This document shows positions 29,101 to 36,937 of a stretch of 64,000 bases of DNA, piece after piece. Numbering within the stretch: the stretch's first letter is position 1; each line of letters begins with the position of its first letter. The stretch comes from Streptomyces sp. NBC_01116 (lineage in GTDB: Bacteria > Actinomycetota > Actinomycetes > Streptomycetales > Streptomycetaceae). The translations under genes and the position numbers were made by a program. The notes beneath the pieces were generated by a model that made no database searches, was not told the DNA's origin, and saw only the letters and a list, made by a program, of their open reading frames with translations. The DNA is taken from assembly GCF_041435495.1 (NCBI RefSeq), contig NZ_CP108644.1, positions 2,108,001-2,172,000 on the forward strand. The letters are read 5' to 3'.

Positions 29101-29344
29101 CGAGCGCGAACTCGGTGCGCAGGGCGGGCTGCACCCGGAGCAGCCTGGTCAGTGAGCGGCGCAGCGAGCTCTCGTCGGCCACACCGTCGAAGGTGATGCG
29201 GAAGCTGATGTTGTAGAGGTCCTTGCGTTCCATGGCCTCCTGGATGAAGAGGAGGCTGCGCTGGGCGGCGGTGACCGGGAGGACGGTGTCCGGGGCGGGG
29301 GCGGCGTGGGGGCGCGTCGGGGTACCGGTGGTCGTCACGCTCAT
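26132..29344 (-). CDS. NRPS module C-A-T
   Basis: A 1070-residue single-module nonribosomal peptide synthetase. The condensation domain (about 20-460) has an intact HHSVSDG at residues 152-158. The adenylation domain (about 480-970) has [28 protein letters not shown] and GKVDR. The thiolation domain (about 985-1050) has GGNSFDV with the phosphopantetheine Ser. There is no epimerase or thioesterase. A hand-derived code is D-V-Q-Y-C-S-L-A-V-K; the D-V-Q-Y start recalls some proline codes but the rest does not. This is the only condensation domain in the cluster. The ATG overlaps the upstream carrier gene's stop as ATGA. Confidence 0.93.
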   Translation of the reverse strand: MSVTTTGTPTRPHAAPAPDTVLPVTAAQRSLLFIQEAMERKDLYNISFRITFDGVADESSLRRSLTRLLRVQPALRTEFALDGGVPRARLTEPADVDLETRDVTGRGAAFAAVVDEESRRFAKLAVDLRRAPLCRFALVRGERESALLCNIHHSVSDGVSMTAFLDELREGYRSDDPGAAPGRREQQLAAELAAQVRATDAALVAGEVPRLAAAVAAAPATTLYPTPTRPVDTSFAGGDLSVLLTVEERRRVEAAARELSVTPFGFLLACYSTLLGQYAGQDTVVVGSPFSTRRTIAAHELCGFFVNTLPLVLPAAAPTFDEHCTAVAGVVREAMRYQAVPFDALVAEVAPERVTNRNPLFQCMFAMQDTLPTRLELAPGLTGTVEFVSQEAARFDLWLGATPVDDGLLIELEYDTDLLPAPYAERFLAEYRQLVLGAADEPRAPLRELTRSLDTRATAGFRRGHEARVEAEGGLLGLAAAAAGRDPDHPAVVDPGGTALTYRELLERTRRAAAGLSGRGVRRGHVVAVVPDNLADTVVAMLAVLWCGAAYLPIDTGLPADRLSYMLDHADCTFMIANASVVPGEPERATVTELEQAGATADAPEPSDGSDPVYIMFTSGSTGRPKGVLMGQPALVNLLHWQLEELAMGPATRFLQFAPLGFDVSYQEIFPTLAAGGTVYGLGPTDRRDLRAVAELVDRERLTHVYLPVAVLGAFAAAADDAGHTLRTVSFLCVSGEQLHLDSRSRRLLDTHDRLTLVNLYGPTETHAVTWHVLPGGPAGRPSHVPIGRTLPGVDTHLLGPDGQEVPPGAVGELHFGGVCPAQEYVNSPERTEAAFLPAPGGGRMYRTGDLAVRAEDGDLLFLGRRDSQVKLRGHRVELGELETAAERLPAVRAAAATVRGTGEQAALCLFVLPAPGEPLDVARLRDALRQDLPTYMIPRHVLRIDLMPLTANGKVDRVALLRRYEAGEFENADERPATGDWNPSPAEATVRELWTRILGNEPTGPEDSFFVLGGNSFDVMRLLSELAGATGVRVAVADFFRSPTLGALAAHLDTAPRQASAGPADRRPR

Positions 29345-29622
29345 GCCCAGTCCTCCACGAAGTCGGCGAGGCCGGCGACGTCGCGGACGTCGGCGAGGCG
29401 GTAGGGGTCGATCTCCTGGGCGGGGTCGACGGCGAGGTCGCCGAGGATGCGGAGCAGCAGCAGGGAGTCGATACCGAGGGCGGCCAGCTCCGTGGCGGGG
29501 GTGATCGGCCGGCCGGTTCCGACGCGCCGGGCGATGGCGGCGGTGACCCGCTCGGCGGCCGGCGCGTCCGGGGCCGGGCCGTCGGGGGTGTCGGTCGGGG
29601 CGGGGGCGGGGGTCGCTGTCAT
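29341..29622 (-). CDS. Free peptidyl carrier protein
   Basis: A 93-residue carrier protein. ALGIDSLLLLRIL contains the phosphopantetheine serine, Ser53 in D-S-L. A Pro/Ala-rich N-terminal tail of about 24 residues precedes the four-helix domain. It is the first gene of the leftward operon, coupled by ATGA overlap to the NRPS gene. It is the likely partner of the adenylation enzyme two genes downstream and the upstream donor for the condensation domain. Confidence 0.85.
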   Translation of the reverse strand: MTATPAPAPTDTPDGPAPDAPAAERVTAAIARRVGTGRPITPATELAALGIDSLLLLRILGDLAVDPAQEIDPYRLADVRDVAGLADFVEDWA

Positions 29623-29711
29623 GTCGGGCCTTTCTTCGGCGCGGGGTGCTCGGAGGTGGGGGCTTCGTGGACGGGGATGGGTCCGGGCCCCGGTCGGCGT
29701 ACGGGGGCGGC

Positions 29712-30629
29712 TCAGCTCGCGGCGAGGACGAGCGGCTCCATCGGTTCGGCGGCGACGTCGAGCGCGGCCGCCACCAGTGCGCTCAGCGCGGCGTGCGAGA
29801 CGCTGGCCTTGCGGCGGACGACCTGGGTGAACGTCTCGAAGGGCGGCACCCAGTCGATCGCGGCGAGGGCTCCCTCGCCGAGTTCGCGTTCCACCGCGAC
29901 CAGCGGCATGAGGGCCATGCCGATGCCCAGGGCGACGCTGCGCTTGGCGGCGTCGACGGAGTCCAGCTCGAAGACGCGGGGGCGGTCGACCTCTGCTCGC
30001 GTGCCCAGCGCCTCCTCGAACTGGTCGTGGTAGCCGGCACGGCTGTCCGCGCGGATGATCGGGGTGTTGCGCAGCTCCGCGTCGGCGACCTGTCCCCGCC
30101 CGACCAGGGCGTGGCTGGGGCTGCCGACCAGGACGAGCGGTTCGGGGCAGAGCACCCTGGTCTCCAGTCCCTCGTGCTCCTCGGGCGAGCCGACGACGAA
30201 CGCGCAGTCGAGGCGGCCCTCGCGGACCGCGGTGATGGCGTCGGCGTCCGCACCGGCGTGCAGGGAGACCTGCATCTTGGGGTAGCGGCGGTAGAGGTAC
30301 TCGACCATGGGCAGCAGCCGGTAGCTGGTGACGCTCTCGACGGTGCCCACCTCCACGCAGCCGTGCGGCTCGCCGTCGGCGCTGACCGCCTGTCGGGCGC
30401 GGGCGGTCAGTGAGATGATCTCCCTTGCGTACGGGAGCAGTTGGGCGCCTGCGGGAGTGGGTCGCACTCCGCCGGGCAGGCGTTCGAGCAGCGACACGCC
30501 GAGCCCCTGCTCCAGCGATTTCACCCGGGTGGTGACGGTCGGCTGGGACAGGTTCAGACGGGCTGCGGCTCTGGTGAAGCTTCCTATCTCCAAGACCGCC
30601 ACAAAGGCGCTGAGCTGAGGAGTTTCCAC
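29712..30629 (-). CDS. LysR family transcriptional regulator
   Basis: A 305-residue LTTR. The N-terminal HTH (LSAFVAVLEIGSFTRAAARLNLSQPTVTTRVKSLE) is classic. The C-terminal periplasmic-binding-like effector domain begins near GCVEVGTVESVTSYRLLP. GTG 30629 was chosen because GGAGGAGG lies just upstream; a GTG at 30647 would lie ahead of that site. It is divergent from the DTPWP-repeat gene and transcribed toward the NRPS operon. It is therefore placed to control one or both. Confidence 0.9.
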   Translation of the reverse strand: METPQLSAFVAVLEIGSFTRAAARLNLSQPTVTTRVKSLEQGLGVSLLERLPGGVRPTPAGAQLLPYAREIISLTARARQAVSADGEPHGCVEVGTVESVTSYRLLPMVEYLYRRYPKMQVSLHAGADADAITAVREGRLDCAFVVGSPEEHEGLETRVLCPEPLVLVGSPSHALVGRGQVADAELRNTPIIRADSRAGYHDQFEEALGTRAEVDRPRVFELDSVDAAKRSVALGIGMALMPLVAVERELGEGALAAIDWVPPFETFTQVVRRKASVSHAALSALVAAALDVAAEPMEPLVLAAS

Positions 30630-30841
30630 TCCATCCTCCTCCGGCACGGGACGGGACTGCCTGTCGCCTCCTCATGCTCCGGGCCGGTCCTACCGCCCCG
30701 CTACTGCGGCGGAACCCGTGGATCCGGGCGGGTGACAGCCGGACAGGTGCCGGACGGTAGGGGATGAGTAGCGGACGCTTCTAGCGTTCTCGGCAGTTGG
30801 AGGAGAGACCCTCCGCCCACCGACCGAGGAGATGGACTCAC

Positions 30842-31081
30842 GTGCGAAAGATCCTGTTCAGCAGCGCAGCCGCACTGATCGCCGCCGGCGCCCTCCTCCC
30901 CCTGCCGGGCGCCGTCACCTGGCACCTGGAGAACCGGACGATCGCGGCGGCCCTCGGCGACACCCCGTGGCCCCGCGCGGAACAGGCCTCGGCGGCCGAG
31001 GACGACACCCCCTGGCCCGGCGGCGGGGGCACCGTGGTCCTCGCGGACGGCGACACCCCCTGGCCGGGTCCCGGCGCCTGA
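30842..31081 (+). CDS. Small exported protein with three DTPWP repeats
   Basis: A 79-residue protein I do not recognise. Residues 1-25 (RK followed by an Ala/Leu-rich core ending around LPGAV) look like a Sec signal peptide. The rest is short, acidic and Gly/Pro-rich, and contains DTPWP at residues 40-44, 55-59 and 71-75, each preceded by Gly or Asp. The third copy ends four residues from the C-terminus. The GTG at 30842 has GAGGAG at 30826-30831. An overlapping ATG at 30832 is out of frame. The gene is divergent from the LysR regulator and convergent with the AfsR-like SARP. Roles as a secreted signal, a precursor peptide or an AfsS-like accessory are all inference. Confidence 0.72.
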   Translation: MRKILFSSAAALIAAGALLPLPGAVTWHLENRTIAAALGDTPWPRAEQASAAEDDTPWPGGGGTVVLADGDTPWPGPGA

Positions 31082-31118
31082 GCCGTCGGTCTCCGGCTCC
31101 GCTCCGGGGCGTGCGGCG

Positions 31119-34070
31119 TCAGCCCAGGGCGGTGATCGGGAACTCGAAGCCGGTGAGGCGTTCGCGGTGCTTCGCCTCCAGCTGGGCCAGTTCCAGCCGG
31201 GCCTCGGCCGCGCCCACCGGGTCCATGATCTGCTCGCGGATGGCCACGACGTCCCGCAGCAGTGCCTGGGCGGCGCCCGTCCGGCCGAGCCGGGCGTTCA
31301 CCAGGCCCAGTTGGCACAGGATGCGGGACTCACCGGCGATGTCGCCGCGGAGGCGCACCACTTCCAGCACCTCGCGCAGCAGCTCCTCGGCCTCCCGGTA
31401 GCGCCCCCGGTGCTGCATCAGGTCGCTGAGCACCAGGCGCACCTGGCCCTCGGTGCGGCGGCTGCCGGTGGTCCGGCAGATCTCCAGCGCCTCGTTCAGC
31501 AGCGCCTCGGCGTCGTCCGGGCGTTCGTCGCCGAGCGCGAGGCGGGCCAGGTGGGCCAGGACGTTGGTCCGGCCGACGTGGTCGTCGACGGCGAGGAAGT
31601 CGGCGGCCGCCCGCTCGTGGAGGTCCCGGGCGACGGCGGTCTCGCCCTGCCGTACGGCGAGCAGCGCGAGGTTGCGCCGGGTGAGGGCCAGGCCGTGGGT
31701 GTCGCCCAGGGCGAGGAAGGCCTCCAGGGCCGGTTCCAGCGCGCGGCGGGCGGCGCCCAGGTGTTCGCGGCTCAGGCAGAGCGAGCCGATGGAGCACATG
31801 ACCGCGGCGAGGCCCCGGGACAGGCCGGCGTCGCGTACGGCTCCCAGGGCCCGTTGGTGGGTCTGCTGCCACTCCTCGTAGTAGCAGCGGGACTCGAAGA
31901 GGGTCACCAGGGTGACCGCGAGGTCCCAGCACGCCTCGGCCAGTCCCTGGCAGGCGGCCACGTCGATGACGCGGCAGAGGGCGGTGCGCTCCTCCTCCAG
32001 CCAGGCCAGCGGGTCCACGAGCAGCCGGTCGGCCTGGGCGAGGGCGGGCTGCCAGCGCGGGGCCTCGCCGTGCAGGACGGTGAAGTCGCCCCCGTACAGC
32101 CGTCGGTGCGCCTCGTCGACGAGTGCCAGCCAGCCGCCGACGAGCCGCCGCAGGGCCGCGTCGGTGTCGTCCTCGGCGCTGTGCCGCTCCTGCTGTTCGC
32201 GGGCGAAGAGCAGGACCAGGGAGTGCAGGCGGTAGTGCGGCCCGGTCCGGCCGGCGGCCTCGACCTCCAGCATCTGGGCTTCCACCAGGAGTTCGAGCAG
32301 GTCGTCGGCGGCGAAGAGGTCGATGTCCAGGAGGGCCGCGGCCGTCCAGGTCGCGACGGAGCCGCCTTCGACCAGGCTGAGCAGCCGCAGCAGCCGTCTG
32401 GCCTCCTCGCTCAGTCCGTCGTAGGTCAGCGCGAGGCTGGAGCGGATCACCATTTCGCCGTGGGCGAGTTCGTCCAGTCTGTGGCGCTCGTTGGAGAGAC
32501 GGTTCAGCATCCACTCCAGGGTCCAGTGCGGGCGGGCCAGCAGCCTGGCGGCGATGATCCGCAGCGCCAGGGGCAGTTGGCCGACCAGCCGGACCAGGGC
32601 CTGTGCCGAGTCGGGCTCCGTGCTCACGCGTTCCTCGCCGATCACGGCCGAGAGCATCGCGATCGCCTCGTCGGTCCGGAAGACGCCGACCTGGACGAAC
32701 CGGGCCCCGGGCAGGCCGGTCATCCGGGAGCGCCCGGTGACCAGGACGGCCGAACCGCCGTTGCCGGGGAGCAGTCTGCGCACCTGCCGGGAGTCGGCGG
32801 CGCTGTCGAGGACGACCAGGACGCGGCGTGCGGCCAGCAGGTCGCGGTACATCGAGGCGCGTTCGTCGACGCTCTCGGGCAGTTGTGATCCGGGGATGCC
32901 GAGGGCGCGCAGGAAGCGGCCCAGTACGTCGAGGGCGGTGGCGGCCTCGTCGCGGGTGCCGCCGAGGTCGCAGTAGAGCTGGCCGTCCGAGAAGTGCTCG
33001 ACCAGTTGGTGCGCGGTGTGCACGGCGAGCGTGCTCTTGCCGACGCCGGGCGGCCCGGTGAGGACCACCACGGGCGTGGCGTGCGCGGCGCCCCCTGCCA
33101 CCAGCGCCGCGCGGGCGGCGTTCACGGCGTCGGCCTGGCCGGTGAAGTCGGCTATGTCCGAGGGGAGTTGGCACGGGATGACGGTCGCGGCCTGTTCGGG
33201 CCGGGCGATCTCGGCCGGCGGGTCCGCCGGGGCGTCCGACGGCGTGTGCGGAACGGGCGCGGGGGGCCGCGGTGCGGCGGGCGGAGCCGTCGCGGGACCG
33301 GGGCCGCGCAGTGCGCCGTCGCCGGCCAGGATCGCCGCCTCCAGCCGGCGCAGCTCGTCGCCGGGTTCGATGCCGAGCTGCTCGACCAGGAGCAACCGCC
33401 CCTCGCGGAACGTCTCCAGGGCCTCGGCCTGCCGTCCGGACCGGTAGAGGGCGAGCATCAGCTGGCCCCGCAGCCCCTCGCGCAAGGGATTGCGGGCGAC
33501 GCAGGCGGCGAGTTCGGGCACGAGTGCCGCGTGGCGCCCCAGCTGGAGCTGGAGAGCGGCGTGCCCCTCCACACCGGCCAGCCGGCGTTCGTCCAGGTGG
33601 GCCGCGGCGGTCTGGAGCGACAGGCTCTTGGTGCCGCTGAGGGCGGGGCCGCGCCACAGGTCGTCCGCGGCTCTGAACGCGTCGGCCGCCTCCTCGGCCC
33701 TGCCCTCCCTGGCCAGCGCCTGGGCCTCGCGGGTCAGCCGGCCGAACAGCTTCGCGTCCAACTGCTCGTCGTCGACCCGCAGGAGGTAGCCGGGCTCCTG
33801 GGTGATCAGGCTCGTGTGTTCCCTGATGGCCGCGAGGTTGGTCCGCAGCGCGGAGATGCACGTCTGGATCTGGGTGCGGGCGGTCGACGGAGGGGCGGCG
33901 CCCCAGATCGCGTCGACGAGTCCTTCCGTGCTGACGATCCGGTTCGCCTCCAGCAGGAGCGCGCACAGGACGACCTGCTGCCTGCCGCGGGGAATACGGC
34001 AGACAACGCCGTCCGGCCCGGTCACTTGGAGAGGCCCGAGAATCCGGTATATCGGGCCAGATTCCCTCAC
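31119..34070 (-). CDS. AfsR-like SARP regulator (wHTH-BTAD-NB-ARC-TPR)
   Basis: A 983-residue large SARP, likely the pathway activator. It has an OmpR-like winged helix (about 1-95, YRILGPLQVTGPDG...), a BTAD helical domain (about 100-245), a Pro-rich linker, and an NB-ARC ATPase with Walker A GPPGVGKST near residue 340 and a hydrophobic Walker B (RVLVVLDSAAD). A C-terminal TPR array spans about 670-960. GTG 34070 was chosen; a TTG at 34097 would add nine residues. SARPs bind direct heptamer repeats near the -35 region of cluster promoters; I did not locate a confident one. Its TPRs could receive a peptide or protein signal. Confidence 0.93.
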   Translation of the reverse strand: MRESGPIYRILGPLQVTGPDGVVCRIPRGRQQVVLCALLLEANRIVSTEGLVDAIWGAAPPSTARTQIQTCISALRTNLAAIREHTSLITQEPGYLLRVDDEQLDAKLFGRLTREAQALAREGRAEEAADAFRAADDLWRGPALSGTKSLSLQTAAAHLDERRLAGVEGHAALQLQLGRHAALVPELAACVARNPLREGLRGQLMLALYRSGRQAEALETFREGRLLLVEQLGIEPGDELRRLEAAILAGDGALRGPGPATAPPAAPRPPAPVPHTPSDAPADPPAEIARPEQAATVIPCQLPSDIADFTGQADAVNAARAALVAGGAAHATPVVVLTGPPGVGKSTLAVHTAHQLVEHFSDGQLYCDLGGTRDEAATALDVLGRFLRALGIPGSQLPESVDERASMYRDLLAARRVLVVLDSAADSRQVRRLLPGNGGSAVLVTGRSRMTGLPGARFVQVGVFRTDEAIAMLSAVIGEERVSTEPDSAQALVRLVGQLPLALRIIAARLLARPHWTLEWMLNRLSNERHRLDELAHGEMVIRSSLALTYDGLSEEARRLLRLLSLVEGGSVATWTAAALLDIDLFAADDLLELLVEAQMLEVEAAGRTGPHYRLHSLVLLFAREQQERHSAEDDTDAALRRLVGGWLALVDEAHRRLYGGDFTVLHGEAPRWQPALAQADRLLVDPLAWLEEERTALCRVIDVAACQGLAEACWDLAVTLVTLFESRCYYEEWQQTHQRALGAVRDAGLSRGLAAVMCSIGSLCLSREHLGAARRALEPALEAFLALGDTHGLALTRRNLALLAVRQGETAVARDLHERAAADFLAVDDHVGRTNVLAHLARLALGDERPDDAEALLNEALEICRTTGSRRTEGQVRLVLSDLMQHRGRYREAEELLREVLEVVRLRGDIAGESRILCQLGLVNARLGRTGAAQALLRDVVAIREQIMDPVGAAEARLELAQLEAKHRERLTGFEFPITALG

Positions 34071-34125
34071 CTGAATTTCGCCCCCCCGCGTCAGCAATCA
34101 CCTGGTCCTCAGCAGAAGGCCCAAG

Positions 34126-34569
34126 CTAGCACGGCGCCCACCGCCGAAAAAGCTTACCGAGTCGCCCCCGTAAGGCCGGGCGGAACACCGACGATTCACG
34201 GGCTGTCAAGGGCTGGTTCGCGCCGGACATCCGGGCATGGTAGCGCTTGCGCACGAGAAGCAGTCCATGGGGAGAAAACGTCAGTATGTCGACGAAACCC
34301 ATCGCATCGGCCGGGTCGAGTCGCGCATGGACCACCCCGGTGACGAAGACCCCGCCCGGCGTGGCCCACACGGACTCCAGCGAATACACCAGGTCACGTG
34401 AGTATTCCTGCAGGATGACCAATTCCTTGCCGTGCACCGGATCTTCTCCGGGAAGCCACACGGTGACATCGTCGTCCAGCAGTGATCCGAAGTCATCGTA
34501 TTCGGACGCGTTGAGATAGGCGTACGTCAGATACACATGCTCGCCGGTCGTCTTCTCCTCGGGCTGCAC
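34126..34569 (-). CDS. SnoaL/NTF2-like small protein
   Basis: A 147-residue alpha+beta-barrel type protein. The pattern (YLTYAYLNASEYDDFGSLLDDDVTVWLPGEDPVHGKELV, then VTGVVHARLDPADAMGFVDILTF) fits NTF2/SnoaL-like folds, which can be cyclases, isomerases, hydrolases or purely structural. No catalytic dyad can be asserted. Its GTG start immediately follows the stop of the upstream adenylation gene (TGAGTG), so the two are translationally coupled. The gene seems slightly less GC-rich than its neighbours. The last 30 residues are basic. Confidence 0.6.
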   Translation of the reverse strand: MQPEEKTTGEHVYLTYAYLNASEYDDFGSLLDDDVTVWLPGEDPVHGKELVILQEYSRDLVYSLESVWATPGGVFVTGVVHARLDPADAMGFVDILTFSPHGLLLVRKRYHARMSGANQPLTARESSVFRPALRGRLGKLFRRWAPC

Positions 34570-36171
34570 TCAATGATCTCCGGTCGTGAAGCGGGCGGCG
34601 AGGGCCCGGCGGTCGACCTTGCCGTGGGCGGTCACCGGCAGATCGGCCGGATAGTGGAATTCGGCCGGAATCATGTAGGCGGGCAGCGTCCGGGCGCAGA
34701 ACGCGGTGAGCCGCCCGTCGTCGATCGCCCCGGCGCCGTCCCGGGCCACCACGCAGGCGGCCAGCGCCGGATCGGCGCCGTCCCGCTCCCGCACCAGCAC
34801 CGCGACGGCCGCCACGTCCTCGTGCTCCAGCAGCCGGCGCTCCACCTCGCCGAGTTCCACCCGGTTGCCCCGGAGCTGCACCTGCGAGTCGGCACGCCCG
34901 CGGAAGTACAGCTCGCCGTCGGGCCCCCGGTACGCCAGGTCCCCGGTGCGCAGGACCAGTTGGCCCGAGCGCGGCTCGGCCGGATCGGGCACCCGCGCCG
35001 CCGCCGAGGCCGCCGCGTCGCCCCAGTAGCCGGTGAAGAGCGCCGGGGTGCGCAGGTGGATCTCGCCCGTCTCCCCCGGTCCGTCCACGAGTCGGCCCGC
35101 GGTGTCGACCAGGAGCATCTCGGCGCCCCGGTGCGCGTATCCGATGGAGAGCCGCTCCAGGTCCGGTGGCAGCGGGGCCGGCACGTCGGTGAACGAGCAG
35201 GCCATGGACTCGGTGGCGCCGTAGCAGTTCACCAGCCGCGCCCCCGGGAGGAGCCGCTGGAGCTGCCGGAGTTCGGTGAGCGGGAACTCCTCCCCGCAGA
35301 AGAGCACCCCGCGGATGCCGGTGAGTGTCTCCAGCACGTGCGGGAGGTGCCGCAGCGCCTGCCGCCAGATCGACGGTACGCCGTTGACCTGGGTGGCGCC
35401 CGTGTCGGCCAGCACCCGCAGGAACCGGGTGGGCCAGCGCATCAGCGTGCGCGGCACCGGCACGAGAGCGGCGCCGCTGCCGAGCGCGAGGCCGATGTCG
35501 AGCAGCGAGAAGTCGAACTGGAGCGGCGAGGTGGAGGCCACGCGCGCCCCGGGCCCGACGAGCCCCTCCGCGCACATGCCCCGGTAGAACGAGGTGACCG
35601 CGCGGTGGCTCATCACGACGCCCTTGGGGCGGCCCGTGGTGCCGGAGGTGAAGATCATGTACGCGGTGTCGGTCGGGCACAGCTCCCGGCGGCGGCGCAC
35701 GCGCCGGGCGGGCGGGCGCTCCGGTGCGAGCCGGCCGCCGCCGAACCGGGCGGTGCCGACGCCCTCCGGCAGCCCGGTCCGCCGTCCGTCGTCCGCCTGG
35801 AGGTGGAGTGCCGCGCCGGTGACCTCGATGATGCCGTGCAACCGCTCGTCGGGAGTCTCCGGGCTGACCGGGACGAAGGGCAGGCCCAGCCGTGAGCAGG
35901 CCAGCAGCACGGCGAGGGCCTGGGTGGAGGTGTCGGACTCCAGGACCACGCGGTCGCCGATGTCGAGGCCGAGGGAGTCGAGCGCCTCCGCGTAGTCGCG
36001 GGCCAGCTCCGCGAGGCGTCGGTAACTGGTCTCGCGCAGTTCACCGTTGGCCACGAACTCGACCACGGCGGGACTGTCCGGGGCGGTGCGGGCGGCCGCG
36101 AGCAGGAAGGAGTGCAGGAACTCACTGTGTGCGGAGTGGCGCAGGACGGCCGGTTCGGCGGCGATGGTCAC
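34570..36171 (-). CDS. Stand-alone adenylation enzyme (A2)
   Basis: A 533-residue AMP-forming ligase. [21 protein letters not shown] is A3, CYGATES replaces the usual [14 protein letters not shown] is A7, [20 protein letters not shown] is A8, and GKVDRRAL at the end carries the catalytic Lys. The region [14 protein letters not shown] differs from classical amino-acid A domains. The hand-aligned pocket reads roughly D-F-L-G-L-C-C-A-C-K, so the substrate may not be a standard alpha-amino acid. The GTG at 36171 has GAGAG upstream. It is the second-to-last gene of the long leftward operon. Confidence 0.85.
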   Translation of the reverse strand: MTIAAEPAVLRHSAHSEFLHSFLLAAARTAPDSPAVVEFVANGELRETSYRRLAELARDYAEALDSLGLDIGDRVVLESDTSTQALAVLLACSRLGLPFVPVSPETPDERLHGIIEVTGAALHLQADDGRRTGLPEGVGTARFGGGRLAPERPPARRVRRRRELCPTDTAYMIFTSGTTGRPKGVVMSHRAVTSFYRGMCAEGLVGPGARVASTSPLQFDFSLLDIGLALGSGAALVPVPRTLMRWPTRFLRVLADTGATQVNGVPSIWRQALRHLPHVLETLTGIRGVLFCGEEFPLTELRQLQRLLPGARLVNCYGATESMACSFTDVPAPLPPDLERLSIGYAHRGAEMLLVDTAGRLVDGPGETGEIHLRTPALFTGYWGDAAASAAARVPDPAEPRSGQLVLRTGDLAYRGPDGELYFRGRADSQVQLRGNRVELGEVERRLLEHEDVAAVAVLVRERDGADPALAACVVARDGAGAIDDGRLTAFCARTLPAYMIPAEFHYPADLPVTAHGKVDRRALAARFTTGDH

Positions 36172-36266
36172 GGCGGGGCTCTCCTCGGGTCTCTCGGGGT
36201 GCGTGGGTGGGCGGTGCGGGCCGGTGCGGCGTCGACGGCCCGGCGGGCCGGCCGCTCGGCGCGGTG

Positions 36267-36923
36267 TCAGCGGGCCGCGCCGCGGGACAGCGGCTCGGCG
36301 GCCCGGTGGGCGATGCCGTCGAGCAGCACCATCGGGTCCCGCGGCAGCCAGGACGCGTGGCGCGCGGTGCCGATCAGCAGCGTGTGGTCGAGTACGTCCA
36401 CCGCCTCCGACAGGTCGCAGACGACGGTGGCCGTGCAGCCGTCCAGGACGGGCACACCGTGCGCGTGGGAGTGGGCGACCCGGTCGAAGCGGCGGCGCGG
36501 GTCGCCCGTCGCGAACACGCCGGCCAGGGAACGCTGCTCCCAGGAGAGGACGTTGACCGCGAAGGCGCCGGCCGCGCGGATGTGCGCGAGGGTGCGGCCC
36601 GCGGTGCGCAGCGAGACCAGGACGCTGGCGGGCTCCAGGGACAGCGAGAGCACAGCGGTGGCGGTGCAGCCGGAGGGGCCGTCCGGCGTGGCGGAGGTGA
36701 TCACCGTGACGAAGGTCGGGAAGCGCCCCATCGCCTGTCGGAAGACCGCCCCGTCCAGGGCGGGTTCGGCCCGGGGGCCGCCGGCGCGACCGGGTGCCGG
36801 TGCGTCGGCGGAGCGGTCCTCGTGCGGGGCGGCGGGCCGGGGCGCGGTGCCGGGGCACGGGCCGGCATCGGACGGCCACGTCGTGACCGGCCGCTCGCGC
36901 GGTATCTGGATGTCGACGGTCAT
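36267..36923 (-). CDS. Flavin reductase-like protein (HpaC/RutF type)
   Basis: A 218-residue protein whose last 165 residues are a flavin reductase domain: [45 protein letters not shown], then the GAFAVNVLS motif. Such enzymes supply reduced FMN/FAD to two-component monooxygenases. About 50 N-terminal residues are Pro/Ala/Asp-rich and probably disordered. In this operon the only obvious flavin users are the two acyl-CoA-dehydrogenase-fold enzymes, some of whose relatives are group D monooxygenases. This gene therefore raises that possibility. Confidence 0.87.
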   Translation of the reverse strand: MTVDIQIPRERPVTTWPSDAGPCPGTAPRPAAPHEDRSADAPAPGRAGGPRAEPALDGAVFRQAMGRFPTFVTVITSATPDGPSGCTATAVLSLSLEPASVLVSLRTAGRTLAHIRAAGAFAVNVLSWEQRSLAGVFATGDPRRRFDRVAHSHAHGVPVLDGCTATVVCDLSEAVDVLDHTLLIGTARHASWLPRDPMVLLDGIAHRAAEPLSRGAAR

Positions 36924-36937
36924 GTCTGTCTGTCCCC

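Noticed and set aside
26006..29155. 1049-residue plus-strand ORF opposite the NRPS
   Set aside because: No recognisable domain and NRPS motifs are unbroken on the minus strand; typical of high-GC third-position effects.
31119..31401. Extension of an overlapping plus-strand frame from 30832
   Set aside because: The ATG at 30832 opens an Arg-rich frame running antisense into the SARP gene; the GTG 30842 frame has the signal peptide and repeats.
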